A stretch of DNA of 64,000 nt from Streptomyces durmitorensis (GTDB lineage Bacteria; Actinomycetota; Actinomycetes; Streptomycetales; Streptomycetaceae), in the NCBI RefSeq assembly GCF_023498005.1, contig NZ_CP097289.1, positions 1,860,001 through 1,924,000 on the forward strand, written 5' to 3'. The position numbers and the translations under genes are program-made. Numbering within the stretch: position 1 is the stretch's first letter; each line of letters starts with the position of its first letter. The notes under the pieces are model-generated. The model was not told where the DNA came from and ran no database searches. It saw only the letters and a program-made list of their open reading frames with translations. Positions 1-8,521 of the stretch are shown here, in pieces.

Positions 1-878
1 ACGCCGACCTCATCGTCATCGTGGGGACGCCCTTCGACTTCCGCATGGGCTACGGCAAGCGGCTCTCCCCGGACGCCACCGTCGTACAGATCGACCTCGA
101 CTACCGCACCGTCGGCAAGAACAGGGACATCGACCTGGGCATCGTCGGTGACGCGGGACTGATCCTGAAGTCGGTCACCGAGGCGGCGTCAGGACGGCTC
201 AACGGAGGCGCGTCCAAGCGCAAGGAGTGGATCGACGAGCTGCGCGCCGCCGAGCAGACGGCCATCGAGAAGCGGCTGCCGAACCTCAAGTCCGACGCCT
301 CGCCCATCCACCCGTACCGCCTCGTCAGCGAAATCAACGACTTCCTTACCGAAGACTCGATCTACATCGGCGACGGCGGCGACATCGTCACCTTCTCCGG
401 TCAGGTCGTACAGCCCAAGTCGCCCGGCCACTGGATGGACCCGGGCCCGCTCGGCACGCTCGGCGTCGGCATCCCCTTCGTGCTCGCCGCCAAGCAGGCG
501 CGGCCCGACAAGGAGGTGGTGGCCCTCTTCGGAGACGGCGCCTTCTCGCTGACCGGGTGGGACTTCGAGACGCTCGTCCGCTACAACCTGCCCTTCGTCG
601 GGATCGTCGGCAACAACTCCTCGATGAACCAGATCCGTTACGGCCAGAAGGCCAAGTACGGCGAGGAGCGCCAGCGGATCGGCAACACCCTCGGTGACGT
701 CCACTACGACAAGTTCGCCCAGATGCTGGGCGGTTATGGCGAAGAGGTCCGCGACCCCGCCGACATCGGCCCCGCGCTCCAGCGGGCCCGCGAGTCCGGC
801 AAGCCCTCGCTCATCAACGTATGGGTCGATCCGGACGCGTACGCCCCCGGAACCATGAACCAGACCATGTACAAGTGA
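1..878 (+). CDS. ThDP-dependent acetolactate-synthase-like enzyme, candidate oxalyl-CoA decarboxylase (5' partial)
   Basis: The frame is open from the left edge, so the N-terminal Pyr domain is missing and only the middle and C-terminal ThDP-binding domains are visible. The ThDP/Mg signature is clear: GDGAF near residues 172-176 of the visible part, then GNNSSMNQ about 25 residues later. The C-terminus reads APGTMNQTMYK, a tail I associate with IlvG-type acetolactate-synthase homologues rather than with Oxalobacter Oxc. It lies 12 nt ahead of an unmistakable formyl-CoA transferase gene, so decarboxylation of oxalyl-CoA to formyl-CoA is the likeliest job. That is inferred from context. A 2-hydroxyacyl-CoA lyase or carboligase remains possible. 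It acts in the cytoplasm. Confidence 0.75.
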   Translation, partial: ADLIVIVGTPFDFRMGYGKRLSPDATVVQIDLDYRTVGKNRDIDLGIVGDAGLILKSVTEAASGRLNGGASKRKEWIDELRAAEQTAIEKRLPNLKSDASPIHPYRLVSEINDFLTEDSIYIGDGGDIVTFSGQVVQPKSPGHWMDPGPLGTLGVGIPFVLAAKQARPDKEVVALFGDGAFSLTGWDFETLVRYNLPFVGIVGNNSSMNQIRYGQKAKYGEERQRIGNTLGDVHYDKFAQMLGGYGEEVRDPADIGPALQRARESGKPSLINVWVDPDAYAPGTMNQTMYK

Positions 879-890
879 GGAGCCCGCGCG

Positions 891-2123
891 ATGACGACCA
901 AGGCTCTTGAGGGCGTACGCGTCCTCGACATGACACACGTCCAGTCCGGGCCCTCCGCCACCCAGCTGCTCGCCTGGCTCGGTGCGGACGTGGTGAAGCT
1001 GGAGGCGCCCTCCGGGGACATCACGCGCAAGCAGTTGCGTGATCTCCCGGACGTCGACTCGCTCTACTTCACGATGCTCAACTGCAACAAGCGGAGCATC
1101 ACCCTCAACACCAAGACCGAGCGCGGCAAGGAGCTCCTCACCGAGCTGATCCGCCGCTCCGACGTGATGGTCGAGAACTTCGGCCCCGGCGCCGTGGACC
1201 GGATGGGCTTCACCTGGGAGCGCATCCAGGAGATCAACCCGCGGATCGTCTACGCCTCGATCAAGGGCTTCGGAGACGGCCCCTACACCAACTTCAAGGC
1301 CTACGAAGTGGTGGCGCAGGCCATGGGCGGCTCCATGTCGACCACGGGCTTCGAGGACGGTCCGCCGCTCGCCACGGGCGCCCAGATCGGTGACTCCGGG
1401 ACCGGCATCCACGCCGTGGCCGGGATTCTCGCCGCCCTCTTCCAGAGGGAGAACACCGGTCGCGGGCAGCGCGTGAACGTGGCCATGCAGCACGCCGTGC
1501 TCAACCTGTGCCGGGTCAAACTGCGCGACCAGCAGCGCCTGGCGCACGGGCCGCTCGCCGAGTACCCGAACGAGGACTTCGGGGACGAGGTGCCGCGCTC
1601 GGGCAACGCGTCCGGCGGCGGTCAGCCCGGCTGGGCGGTCAAGTGCGCGCCGGGCGGACCGAACGACTACGTGTACGTCATCGTGCAGCCCGTGGGCTGG
1701 CAGCCGCTCACCGAGCTGATCGGGCGTCCCGAACTCGCGCAGGACCCCGAGTGGGCCTCTCCGGAGTCGCGGCTCCCCAAGCTCGGCAAGATGTTCCAGC
1801 TGATCGAGGAGTGGTCCTCCACGCTCCCCAAGTGGGAGGTCCTGGAGCGGCTCAACGCCCACAACATCCCGTGCGGCCCGATCCTCTCCACCAAGGAGAT
1901 CATCGAGGACGCCTCGCTGGCCGCCAACGAGATGGTCGTCGAGGTCGCGCACCCGCAGCGCGGCTCCTTCACCACGGTCGGCTCCCCGCTGAAGCTGTCG
2001 GACTCCCCCGTGAACGTGGTCAGTTCGCCGCTCCTCGGCGAGCACAACGCGGAGGTCTTCGTCGGTGAGCTCGGCCTCGGCGACGAGGAACTGCGCCTGC
2101 TCAAGTCGAACGGAGTGATCTGA
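891..2123 (+). CDS. frc: Formyl-CoA:oxalate CoA-transferase (CaiB/BaiF class III)
   Basis: This 410-residue protein is collinear with Frc/YfdW. It should move CoA from formyl-CoA to oxalate, giving oxalyl-CoA and formate. The catalytic Asp sits in GDSGTG (Asp168). The glycine-loop segment [10 protein letters not shown] is at about 239-248. The stretches [15 protein letters not shown] and [12 protein letters not shown] are Frc hallmarks that other family III transferases lack. The ATG is preceded by GAGGAGCC. It follows the ThDP enzyme by 12 nt, and its TGA abuts the start of the next gene, so the set is probably one transcript. The enzyme is cytoplasmic. Identification as Frc is secure from sequence; the pairing with the upstream decarboxylase is inferred. 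Confidence 0.93.
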   Translation: MTTKALEGVRVLDMTHVQSGPSATQLLAWLGADVVKLEAPSGDITRKQLRDLPDVDSLYFTMLNCNKRSITLNTKTERGKELLTELIRRSDVMVENFGPGAVDRMGFTWERIQEINPRIVYASIKGFGDGPYTNFKAYEVVAQAMGGSMSTTGFEDGPPLATGAQIGDSGTGIHAVAGILAALFQRENTGRGQRVNVAMQHAVLNLCRVKLRDQQRLAHGPLAEYPNEDFGDEVPRSGNASGGGQPGWAVKCAPGGPNDYVYVIVQPVGWQPLTELIGRPELAQDPEWASPESRLPKLGKMFQLIEEWSSTLPKWEVLERLNAHNIPCGPILSTKEIIEDASLAANEMVVEVAHPQRGSFTTVGSPLKLSDSPVNVVSSPLLGEHNAEVFVGELGLGDEELRLLKSNGVI

Positions 2124-4271
2124 GTGATGGCCGAAGACCGCGCACTGACGGTGCGGGCGCTCCTCGACTCGGTGCGCGCCGAGGGGCGGACCTCCCTGAC
2201 CGCGCCCGAGGGCAAGATCCTCGCGGACGCGTACGGGATCGCCGTGCCGGGCGAGGAGCTTGCGACGGACGTGGACGAGGCGGTGGCGCACGCGGCCCGC
2301 TTCGAAGGGCCCGTCGTCATGAAGATCGTCTCCCCCGACATCCTGCACAAGACCGACGCGGGTGGCGTCATCGTCGGGGTGGAGGGCGCCACCGACGTAC
2401 GGGCCGCCTTCTGCGAGATCGTCAAGAACGCACGGGAGTACGCGCCTGGGGCACGCATCGAGGGCGTGCAGGTGCAGGAGCTGCTGCCCTCCGGCCAGGA
2501 GGTGATCGTCGGGGCGGTGACCGATCCGACGTTCGGGAAGGTCGTCGCCTTCGGGCTCGGCGGCGTACTGGTCGAGGTCCTCAAGGACGTCACCTTCCGC
2601 CTCGCGCCGGTCGACGCCGACGAGGCCGCATCGATGCTCGACTCGATCCGCGCGGCCGAGATCCTGCGCGGGGTGCGCGGCGCTCCGGCGGTGGACCGGT
2701 GGGCCGTCGCCGAGCAGATACGCCGGGTGTCCCAACTGGTCACCGACGTCCCGGAGATCGCCGAGGTGGACCTCAACCCGGTGATCGCCACTCCGGAGGG
2801 CGCGATCGCGGCGGACATCCGCGTCATCCTCGCGGAAGGGGCTCCGAAGAAGCGCCGTACCTACACGCGCGAGGAGATGCTCACGTCGATGCGGCGGCTG
2901 ATGGAGCCCCGCTCGGTCGCCGTGATCGGAGCCTCCAACGAGCAGGGCAAGATCGGCAATTCGGTGATGCGCAATCTCATCGACGGCGGCTTCTCCGGCG
3001 AGATCCATCCGGTGAACCCCAAGGCCGATGACATCCTGGGCCGCAAGGCGTACAAGAGTGTCACGGACGTTCCCGGTGAGGTGGATGTGGCGGTCTTCGC
3101 GATCCCCGCCAAGTTCGTGGCGTCAGCCTTGGAGGAGGTGGGTCGCAAGGGCATCCCCAATGCGGTCCTGATCCCCTCCGGGTTCGCCGAGACCGGTGAA
3201 CAGGCCCTCCAGGACGAGATCGTGGAGATCGGCGAGCGGCTCGGAGTGCGGCTGCTCGGCCCGAACATCTACGGCTACTACTCGACGTGGCAGGACCTGT
3301 GTGCCACGTTCTGCACGCCGTACGACGTCAAGGGCGGGGTCGCCCTGACGAGCCAGTCCGGTGGCATCGGGATGGCCATCCTCGGCTTCGCGCGCACTAC
3401 GAAGACGGGCGTTTCGGCGATCGTCGGGCTCGGCAACAAGTCCGACCTGGACGAGGACGACCTCCTGACGTGGTTCGGCGAGGACCCCAACACCCAGTGC
3501 ATCGCGATGCACCTGGAGGACCTCAAGGACGGCCGCGCCTTCGTGGAGGCCGCGCGGGCGACCGTCCCGAAGAAGCCGGTCGTGGTCCTGAAGGCCGGAC
3601 GTACGGCAGCGGGGGCGAAGGCCGCGGGATCGCACACGGGCGCCCTTGCGGGCGATGACGCCGTGTACGACGACATCCTCCGGCAGGCCGGCGTCATCAG
3701 GGCGCCGGGGCTCAACGAAATGCTGGAGTACGCGCGCGCGTTGCCGGTGCTTCCCACCCCGCAGGGCGACAACATCGTGATCATCACGGGTGCGGGCGGC
3801 TCGGGCGTCCTGCTGTCCGACGCGGTGACCGACAACGGACTGCGCCTGATGGAGATCCCCGACGACCTGGACGCGTCCTTCAAGGCGTTCATCCCGCCCT
3901 TCGGGGCGGCGGGCAACCCGGTCGACATCACCGGGGGCGAGCCCCCGTCGACGTACGAGGCGACGATCAGGCTCGGCATGGAGGACCCGCGCATCCACGC
4001 GCTCGTCCTGGGCTACTGGCACACCATCGTCACCCCTCCCATGGTCTTCGCCGAGCTGACGGCACGGGTGGTCGCGGAGTTCCGCGAGCGCGGCATCGAG
4101 AAGCCCGTCGTGGCATCCCTGGCGGGCGACGTCGAGGTGGAGGAGGCCTGCCAGTACCTCTTCGAGCGGGGCGTCGTGGCGTACCCGTACACGACGGAGA
4201 AGCCGGTCGAAGCGCTCGGCGCGAAGTACCGGTGGGCCCGGGCGGCCGGTCTGTTGGGGGGCGGTCGATGA
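2124..4271 (+). CDS. NDP-forming acyl-CoA synthetase (acetate--CoA ligase, ADP-forming, type)
   Basis: The 715-residue protein has an ATP-grasp domain (about 15-235; VVMKIVSPDILHKTDAGG) first. A CoA-binding Rossmann domain follows (about 260-380; SVAVIGASNEQGKIGNS), then a succinyl-CoA-ligase-like flavodoxin domain. The phosphohistidine loop is SHTGALAG near residue 507. The beta half therefore precedes the alpha half, the reverse of many single-chain enzymes of this family. The family interconverts acyl-CoA + ADP + Pi with acid + CoA + ATP. GTG 2124 directly follows the frc stop and ATG 2127 is an alternative. In this operon it could recover ATP from formyl-CoA or prime oxalate as oxalyl-CoA; the substrate is not readable from sequence. 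Confidence 0.85.
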   Translation: MMAEDRALTVRALLDSVRAEGRTSLTAPEGKILADAYGIAVPGEELATDVDEAVAHAARFEGPVVMKIVSPDILHKTDAGGVIVGVEGATDVRAAFCEIVKNAREYAPGARIEGVQVQELLPSGQEVIVGAVTDPTFGKVVAFGLGGVLVEVLKDVTFRLAPVDADEAASMLDSIRAAEILRGVRGAPAVDRWAVAEQIRRVSQLVTDVPEIAEVDLNPVIATPEGAIAADIRVILAEGAPKKRRTYTREEMLTSMRRLMEPRSVAVIGASNEQGKIGNSVMRNLIDGGFSGEIHPVNPKADDILGRKAYKSVTDVPGEVDVAVFAIPAKFVASALEEVGRKGIPNAVLIPSGFAETGEQALQDEIVEIGERLGVRLLGPNIYGYYSTWQDLCATFCTPYDVKGGVALTSQSGGIGMAILGFARTTKTGVSAIVGLGNKSDLDEDDLLTWFGEDPNTQCIAMHLEDLKDGRAFVEAARATVPKKPVVVLKAGRTAAGAKAAGSHTGALAGDDAVYDDILRQAGVIRAPGLNEMLEYARALPVLPTPQGDNIVIITGAGGSGVLLSDAVTDNGLRLMEIPDDLDASFKAFIPPFGAAGNPVDITGGEPPSTYEATIRLGMEDPRIHALVLGYWHTIVTPPMVFAELTARVVAEFRERGIEKPVVASLAGDVEVEEACQYLFERGVVAYPYTTEKPVEALGAKYRWARAAGLLGGGR

Positions 4272-4396
4272 GGTGACCGGTGTTGGGGCCGGCCGGCGGT
4301 GCGCGTCGGTCGGCCCCGGGACCCGTGCGCACACGAAAGGAATTGGACAGGGGGCGCTGGCCAGGATCTTTTCGACGCAAGGGGTGCTGAATCAAC

Positions 4397-5785
4397 ATGA
4401 CGACTACCGACATACCCACAGCCGTCCCGTACCGGGAGGTGACGGACGCCAACGGCCGGATGTACCGGGTCGGTGAGACCGACATCGACATCATGGGCCG
4501 CAGGCGCAAATGGATGGTCATCCTGCCGTGGATCGGCATGATGGGCATCAGCTCGGCCGAGTACGCGTTCGCGTCGGCCGAGGACACCCTGCACACCGCG
4601 CATTCCTGGGGCGACACCCACATCTTCTGGATGCTGGGGGTCTGGGTCTTCTTCCAGGCCGCGGTGGCCTTCCCGGCGGGCAAGCTGCGCGAGAGCGGAA
4701 GGCTTCCGGCGCGCTGGGCGATGATGTGCGGCGCCGTCGGAACACTGCTGGGCTATCTGTCCCTGGCGTTCGCGCCGCACGTCGTCGTCGCCTATGTCGG
4801 CTTCGGCATGTTCAGCGGTATGGGCGCCGGCATGGTCTACGCGACCTGCGTGAACATGGTCGGCAAGTGGTATCCCGAACGAAAGGGAGGAAAGACCGGA
4901 TTCGTCAACGGCGGATTCGCCTACGGTTCGGTGCCGTTCGTTTTCATCTTCACCGGCTTCATGGACCTGACGAACTTCCGCTGGGTGCTCGTGAGCGTCG
5001 GCCTCTTCCTGGCGGCGATGGTCGCCGTGGCCGGTTACTTCTTCCAGGACCCGCCGAAGAACTGGTGGCCTGCCGACGTGGACCCGCTGCGTCCGCCGGA
5101 CGACCCGCGGGCCAGGCGCGCGATGGCGATGAACCCGCCCGCCGTCCGGCAGTACACGCCCAAGGAGGCGTGGCAGACCGGCCGGGTCGCACTGATGTGG
5201 TTCTGCCTGCTGTGCACGTCCGGCGTGAACATCTTCGGCATCGCCTTCCAGGTGGACATCGGGGACGAGGCAGGATTCGCCGGCGGGATCGTCGCCACGG
5301 CCATGTCCTTGAAGGCGATCGTCAACGGCACCGGCCGAGGCGTCATCGGCTGGCTCTCGGATCTCTACGGACGCAAGCGCTGCCTGATATTCGTCTGCAT
5401 CGTCCTCGGCCTCTCGCAGTACGGAATCCTGTGGTCCGCGGAGATCAAGAACCTCCCCCTGTTCCTGGTCTTCTCCAGCATCTCCGGGTTCGGGGGCGGC
5501 GCCATCTTCCCGATGTTCGCGGCGATGACGGCGGACTACTTCGGCGAGAACAACAACGCGTCCAACTACGGCCTGGTCTACAGCTCCAAGCTGGTCTCCG
5601 GGCTGCTCGGCTCCGGAATGGGAGCCGTCGTGGTGAGCAACTGGGGCCACACGGGGGCCTTCACCCTGGCCGGCTCCATTTCCCTGTTCGCCGGATTCAT
5701 CGCGCTCTTCCTTTCCCAGCCGGGAAGGCCCAAGGACAAAGGCATCAAACCCAATCCGCAACCCCTCGGTGAGGAGATGGCCTGA
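4397..5785 (+). CDS. OFA-family (OxlT-type) MFS oxalate/formate antiporter, copy 1
   Basis: This is a 462-residue major facilitator with about 12 hydrophobic segments. The OFA marker DPPKNWWP falls in the central loop (about 217-224). MFS motif A-like sequence GWLSDLYGRKR follows TM8. Both this and the next protein begin with a cytosolic head resembling YREVTDANGRMYRVGETD. OFA carriers exchange oxalate for formate or related monocarboxylates. It follows the CoA-ligase gene after 125 nt that hold no gene, only a possible weak promoter and AAGGGG about 12 nt ahead of the ATG. The direction of transport and exact substrate are inferred from the oxalate context. Confidence 0.88.
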   Translation: MTTTDIPTAVPYREVTDANGRMYRVGETDIDIMGRRRKWMVILPWIGMMGISSAEYAFASAEDTLHTAHSWGDTHIFWMLGVWVFFQAAVAFPAGKLRESGRLPARWAMMCGAVGTLLGYLSLAFAPHVVVAYVGFGMFSGMGAGMVYATCVNMVGKWYPERKGGKTGFVNGGFAYGSVPFVFIFTGFMDLTNFRWVLVSVGLFLAAMVAVAGYFFQDPPKNWWPADVDPLRPPDDPRARRAMAMNPPAVRQYTPKEAWQTGRVALMWFCLLCTSGVNIFGIAFQVDIGDEAGFAGGIVATAMSLKAIVNGTGRGVIGWLSDLYGRKRCLIFVCIVLGLSQYGILWSAEIKNLPLFLVFSSISGFGGGAIFPMFAAMTADYFGENNNASNYGLVYSSKLVSGLLGSGMGAVVVSNWGHTGAFTLAGSISLFAGFIALFLSQPGRPKDKGIKPNPQPLGEEMA

Positions 5786-5786
5786 T

Positions 5787-7163
5787 ATGACGGCGGAGCC
5801 CATCGCCACAGGAAACAAGGCGCCTGGAAGCGGCACCCCGTATCGCGAGATCACCGACGAGCACGGCCGCGTCTATCGCGTGGGCGAGACGGACCGGGAC
5901 ATCCTCGGCCATTCCCGCAAGATCATGGTGTACCTGCCGTGGATCGCGATGATGGCCATCAGTGTCTTCGAGTATGCGTTCGGCTCGGCGGAGGACACCC
6001 TGTCCCACGCCCACGGCTGGACGCAGTCCAACACCTTCTGGATTCTGAGTGTCTGGGTCTTCTTCCAGGCAGGCATCGCGTTCCCGGCGGGATGGATGCG
6101 CGAGAAGGGCATCCTGACGGCGCGGAACGCCATGTACACCGGGTCGTTCATGTGCCTGATCGGATTCCTCGCCCTGTCACACCTGAACAACGTATGGCTC
6201 GCGATCATCGGGTTCGGCGTCATCGGCGGCGTGGGCTCCGGCTTCGTCTACGCGACCTGCATCAACATGGTTGCCAAGTGGTTTCCCGAACGCCGTGGCG
6301 CGAAGACGGGGTTCGTCAACGGAGGATTCGCCTACGGGTCCCTGCCGTTCATCTTCATATTCAACTACGCCTTCGACACCGGCAATTACCACCGGGTGCT
6401 CGACCTGATCGGCGCGTACATCCTCGTCGTCGTCCTGGCCTGTGCCTTCTTCTTCAAGGACCCGCCGAAGAACTGGTGGCCCTCCGACGTGGACCCGCTG
6501 GAGAAGTCGGGCGCCTCGAAGGACGCCGCGAGCCTCGCCAAGAACCCGCCCGCGGTACGTCAGTTCACACCGAAGGAAGCCATCAGGACGGGCATGCTGC
6601 CCCTCATGTGGTTCACCCTCGTCATGACCGCGGGTGTGTCCATCTTCGGGATCTCCTTCCAGGTGGACTTCGCCAAGGAGGTGGGCTTCGGCCCCCTGGT
6701 CGCCGCGACCTCGATGGGGCTCATGGCCGTCATCAACGGCATCGGACGCGGAGTGGTCGGCTGGCTCTCCGACATCTGGGGCCGCAAGGCGACCCTGGTG
6801 TTCGTGATCCTGGTCCTCGGGCTCTCGCAGTTCGGGGTGATCTGGGCGGGCGACATCCACAGCGAGTGGCTCTTCCTGGTCTTCGCGTTCCTCTCGGGAT
6901 TCGGTGGCGGTGCGTTCTACCCGATGTTCGCGGCGCTGACCCCGGACTACTTCGGGGAGAACTACAACGCCACCAACTACGGGCTCGTCTACAGCGGCAA
7001 GCTGATCAGCGGCCTGTTCGGCGGCGGGATGGGCTCGATGGTGGTGGCCGCGTGGGGCTACAACGGCGCGTACGCCCTCGCGGGCGGCATCTCCATGCTG
7101 GCGGCGGCCGTCGCGCTGCTGCTGCGCCAGCCGGGGCGGGAGAGGGCGCCGGTGCACGCCTGA
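5787..7163 (+). CDS. OFA-family (OxlT-type) MFS oxalate/formate antiporter, copy 2
   Basis: This 458-residue paralogue of the upstream carrier shares the YREITDEHGRVYRVGETD head, the DPPKNWWP loop and GWLSDIWGRKA. I chose ATG 5787, one base after the upstream TGA, because the longer in-frame start at 5769 would overlap the upstream gene and has no better ribosome site. By eye the two copies are roughly two-thirds identical, so this is an old tandem duplication that has since diverged. The pair may differ in affinity or direction (oxalate in, formate out). A strong hairpin follows 18 nt after the stop. Confidence 0.88.
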   Translation: MTAEPIATGNKAPGSGTPYREITDEHGRVYRVGETDRDILGHSRKIMVYLPWIAMMAISVFEYAFGSAEDTLSHAHGWTQSNTFWILSVWVFFQAGIAFPAGWMREKGILTARNAMYTGSFMCLIGFLALSHLNNVWLAIIGFGVIGGVGSGFVYATCINMVAKWFPERRGAKTGFVNGGFAYGSLPFIFIFNYAFDTGNYHRVLDLIGAYILVVVLACAFFFKDPPKNWWPSDVDPLEKSGASKDAASLAKNPPAVRQFTPKEAIRTGMLPLMWFTLVMTAGVSIFGISFQVDFAKEVGFGPLVAATSMGLMAVINGIGRGVVGWLSDIWGRKATLVFVILVLGLSQFGVIWAGDIHSEWLFLVFAFLSGFGGGAFYPMFAALTPDYFGENYNATNYGLVYSGKLISGLFGGGMGSMVVAAWGYNGAYALAGGISMLAAAVALLLRQPGRERAPVHA

Positions 7164-7180
7164 TCCACGAGACGCACAGA

Positions 7181-7221
7181 AACAGCTCTCGCCGCGCGGA
7201 AGCCGCGCGGCGAGAGCTGTT
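7181..7221. terminator. Bidirectional hairpin terminator between convergent units
   Basis: A perfect 19-bp stem (7181-7199 with 7203-7221, beginning AACAGCTCTCGCC) closes on a 3-nt loop. It lies between the stop of the second antiporter (7163) and the stop of the opposing isomerase gene (7241). The A-rich left side and T at the right end suit termination in both directions. Confidence 0.9.
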
Positions 7222-7240
7222 CGTACGTGCCGTCAGGCGC

Positions 7241-8404
7241 TCAGCGCTTCTTGCGGAGAGCCGCCAGGTTGTCGTAGCCGATCTTCGCAAGCTTCAGGGA
7301 CTGGCCCGGATCGGTGCCGCTCGGCGCGTTGTCCTGCTCGACCATGGGGTTGTGGTAGTTCTTCTCGCCGACACGGCTGAAGAAGGTGCGGTAGTCGATG
7401 ACGCCCTCGCCGAAGGCCACCATGTCGTAGCCCTGGCCGCTGGTGTCGTTGCGGGTGCCGTCCTTGGCGTGGAACAGCGGGTAGCGCTTGTTGTTGCGGC
7501 TGACGAGCGCCGCCGGGTCGAAGACCTTCTTGCGCTGGGAGCCGTCGTGCGCGGTGTACGTGTGGAACTTGTACTGCGCGACGTGCGCCCAGTAGATGTC
7601 CATCTCCAGCCAGACCGTCCGCGGGTCGGTGGCCTTGAGGAAGTACTCCAGCCTGCGGATGCCGGAGCTGCGGGTCGGGCGGCCCTGTGCGTCGAGCGGG
7701 CCGCCGTCGAGCAGGAAGCCGTACGCCGCGTCGTGGTTGTGCGTGTAGAGCTTGATGCCGGCCTTGCGCGCGATGGTGCCCATGGCGTTCCACTTGTCGG
7801 CGGCGACATCCCAATCGGCCTTGTACGAGCTGTTGGTGGGGTCGCCGCCGGTGCCCATGTGGTCCATGCCCAGGATGTTGGCGATCTCCAGGTGCTTCTT
7901 GAACGTGTCGAGGTCGGGCTGCGAGAGCGGCCATGACCCCGGTATGAAGCCGTGGTTTCCCTGGGCGCGCAGGCCGTACTCGTCGAGCCAGGAGCGCAGC
8001 AGCTTGGCGCCCGCCACGGACTCCAGGCTGGCGCCGCCGGGGGCGTTGGCGTGCTGGCCGTAGCCCGCGAACTCGACCTGCTTGTAGCCGTAGCGGGCCA
8101 GCTCCTTGAACACCTCGCGGAAGCCGGAGGGCAGGTCGGAGGTGAGCGGGTCGCGGCCGGTCGCGTCACGCACCGTGTAGAGGATGATGCCGCGCTTGTT
8201 CGCGGGCACCAGCTCGCGGCCGTGACCGTGGTGATGGCCGTGGCCCTGTGTCCGCGACTGGGCGAAGGACGGTGCCGCGCCGAACACGGGCGCGGCGATC
8301 GCGCCCGCGCCGACGGCGGTGCACGTGCTGAGGAAGCGGCGGCGGTTGATGCCGAGGCGCTGTCTGAGGGCCTCGTCGGCGGGAGTGTCGTGGAAGTCGG
8401 TCAC
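7241..8404 (-). CDS. Tat-exported sugar phosphate isomerase/epimerase-like TIM barrel
   Basis: This 387-residue protein has a twin-arginine signal at its N-terminus (NRRRFLSTCTAVGAGAIAAP, about 20-39). A His-rich linker GHGHHHGHG and an AP-endonuclease-2 type TIM barrel follow. Candidate metal ligands are in VEFAGYG, LYTHNHDA, WLEMDIYW and LFHAKDGT. Export through Tat suggests a folded, metal-loaded enzyme working outside the membrane, possibly on a keto sugar or cyclitol. The GTG start is at 8404. The 117 nt upstream (8405-8521) hold no gene; this could be the last gene of the ebo-like unit or have its own promoter. The substrate is unknown. Confidence 0.82.
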   Translation of the reverse strand: MTDFHDTPADEALRQRLGINRRRFLSTCTAVGAGAIAAPVFGAAPSFAQSRTQGHGHHHGHGRELVPANKRGIILYTVRDATGRDPLTSDLPSGFREVFKELARYGYKQVEFAGYGQHANAPGGASLESVAGAKLLRSWLDEYGLRAQGNHGFIPGSWPLSQPDLDTFKKHLEIANILGMDHMGTGGDPTNSSYKADWDVAADKWNAMGTIARKAGIKLYTHNHDAAYGFLLDGGPLDAQGRPTRSSGIRRLEYFLKATDPRTVWLEMDIYWAHVAQYKFHTYTAHDGSQRKKVFDPAALVSRNNKRYPLFHAKDGTRNDTSGQGYDMVAFGEGVIDYRTFFSRVGEKNYHNPMVEQDNAPSGTDPGQSLKLAKIGYDNLAALRKKR

Positions 8405-8521
8405 GGGTGCCTCTCCTGGCTCTTGGACGTGCGGGCGGACGCCACTGGTGCGTTGTCAGTGACGCGTGCTTCACTTTCTGTAACTGCTCCTGGTCGGGCG
8501 GGGGATGGGGCGAGGTATGTC

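Noticed and set aside
189..3008. A 939-codon minus-strand open frame opposite the oxalate genes
   Set aside because: It mirrors well-recognised plus-strand genes, has His/Arg/Gly-rich composition typical of antisense GC-rich frames and no family features.
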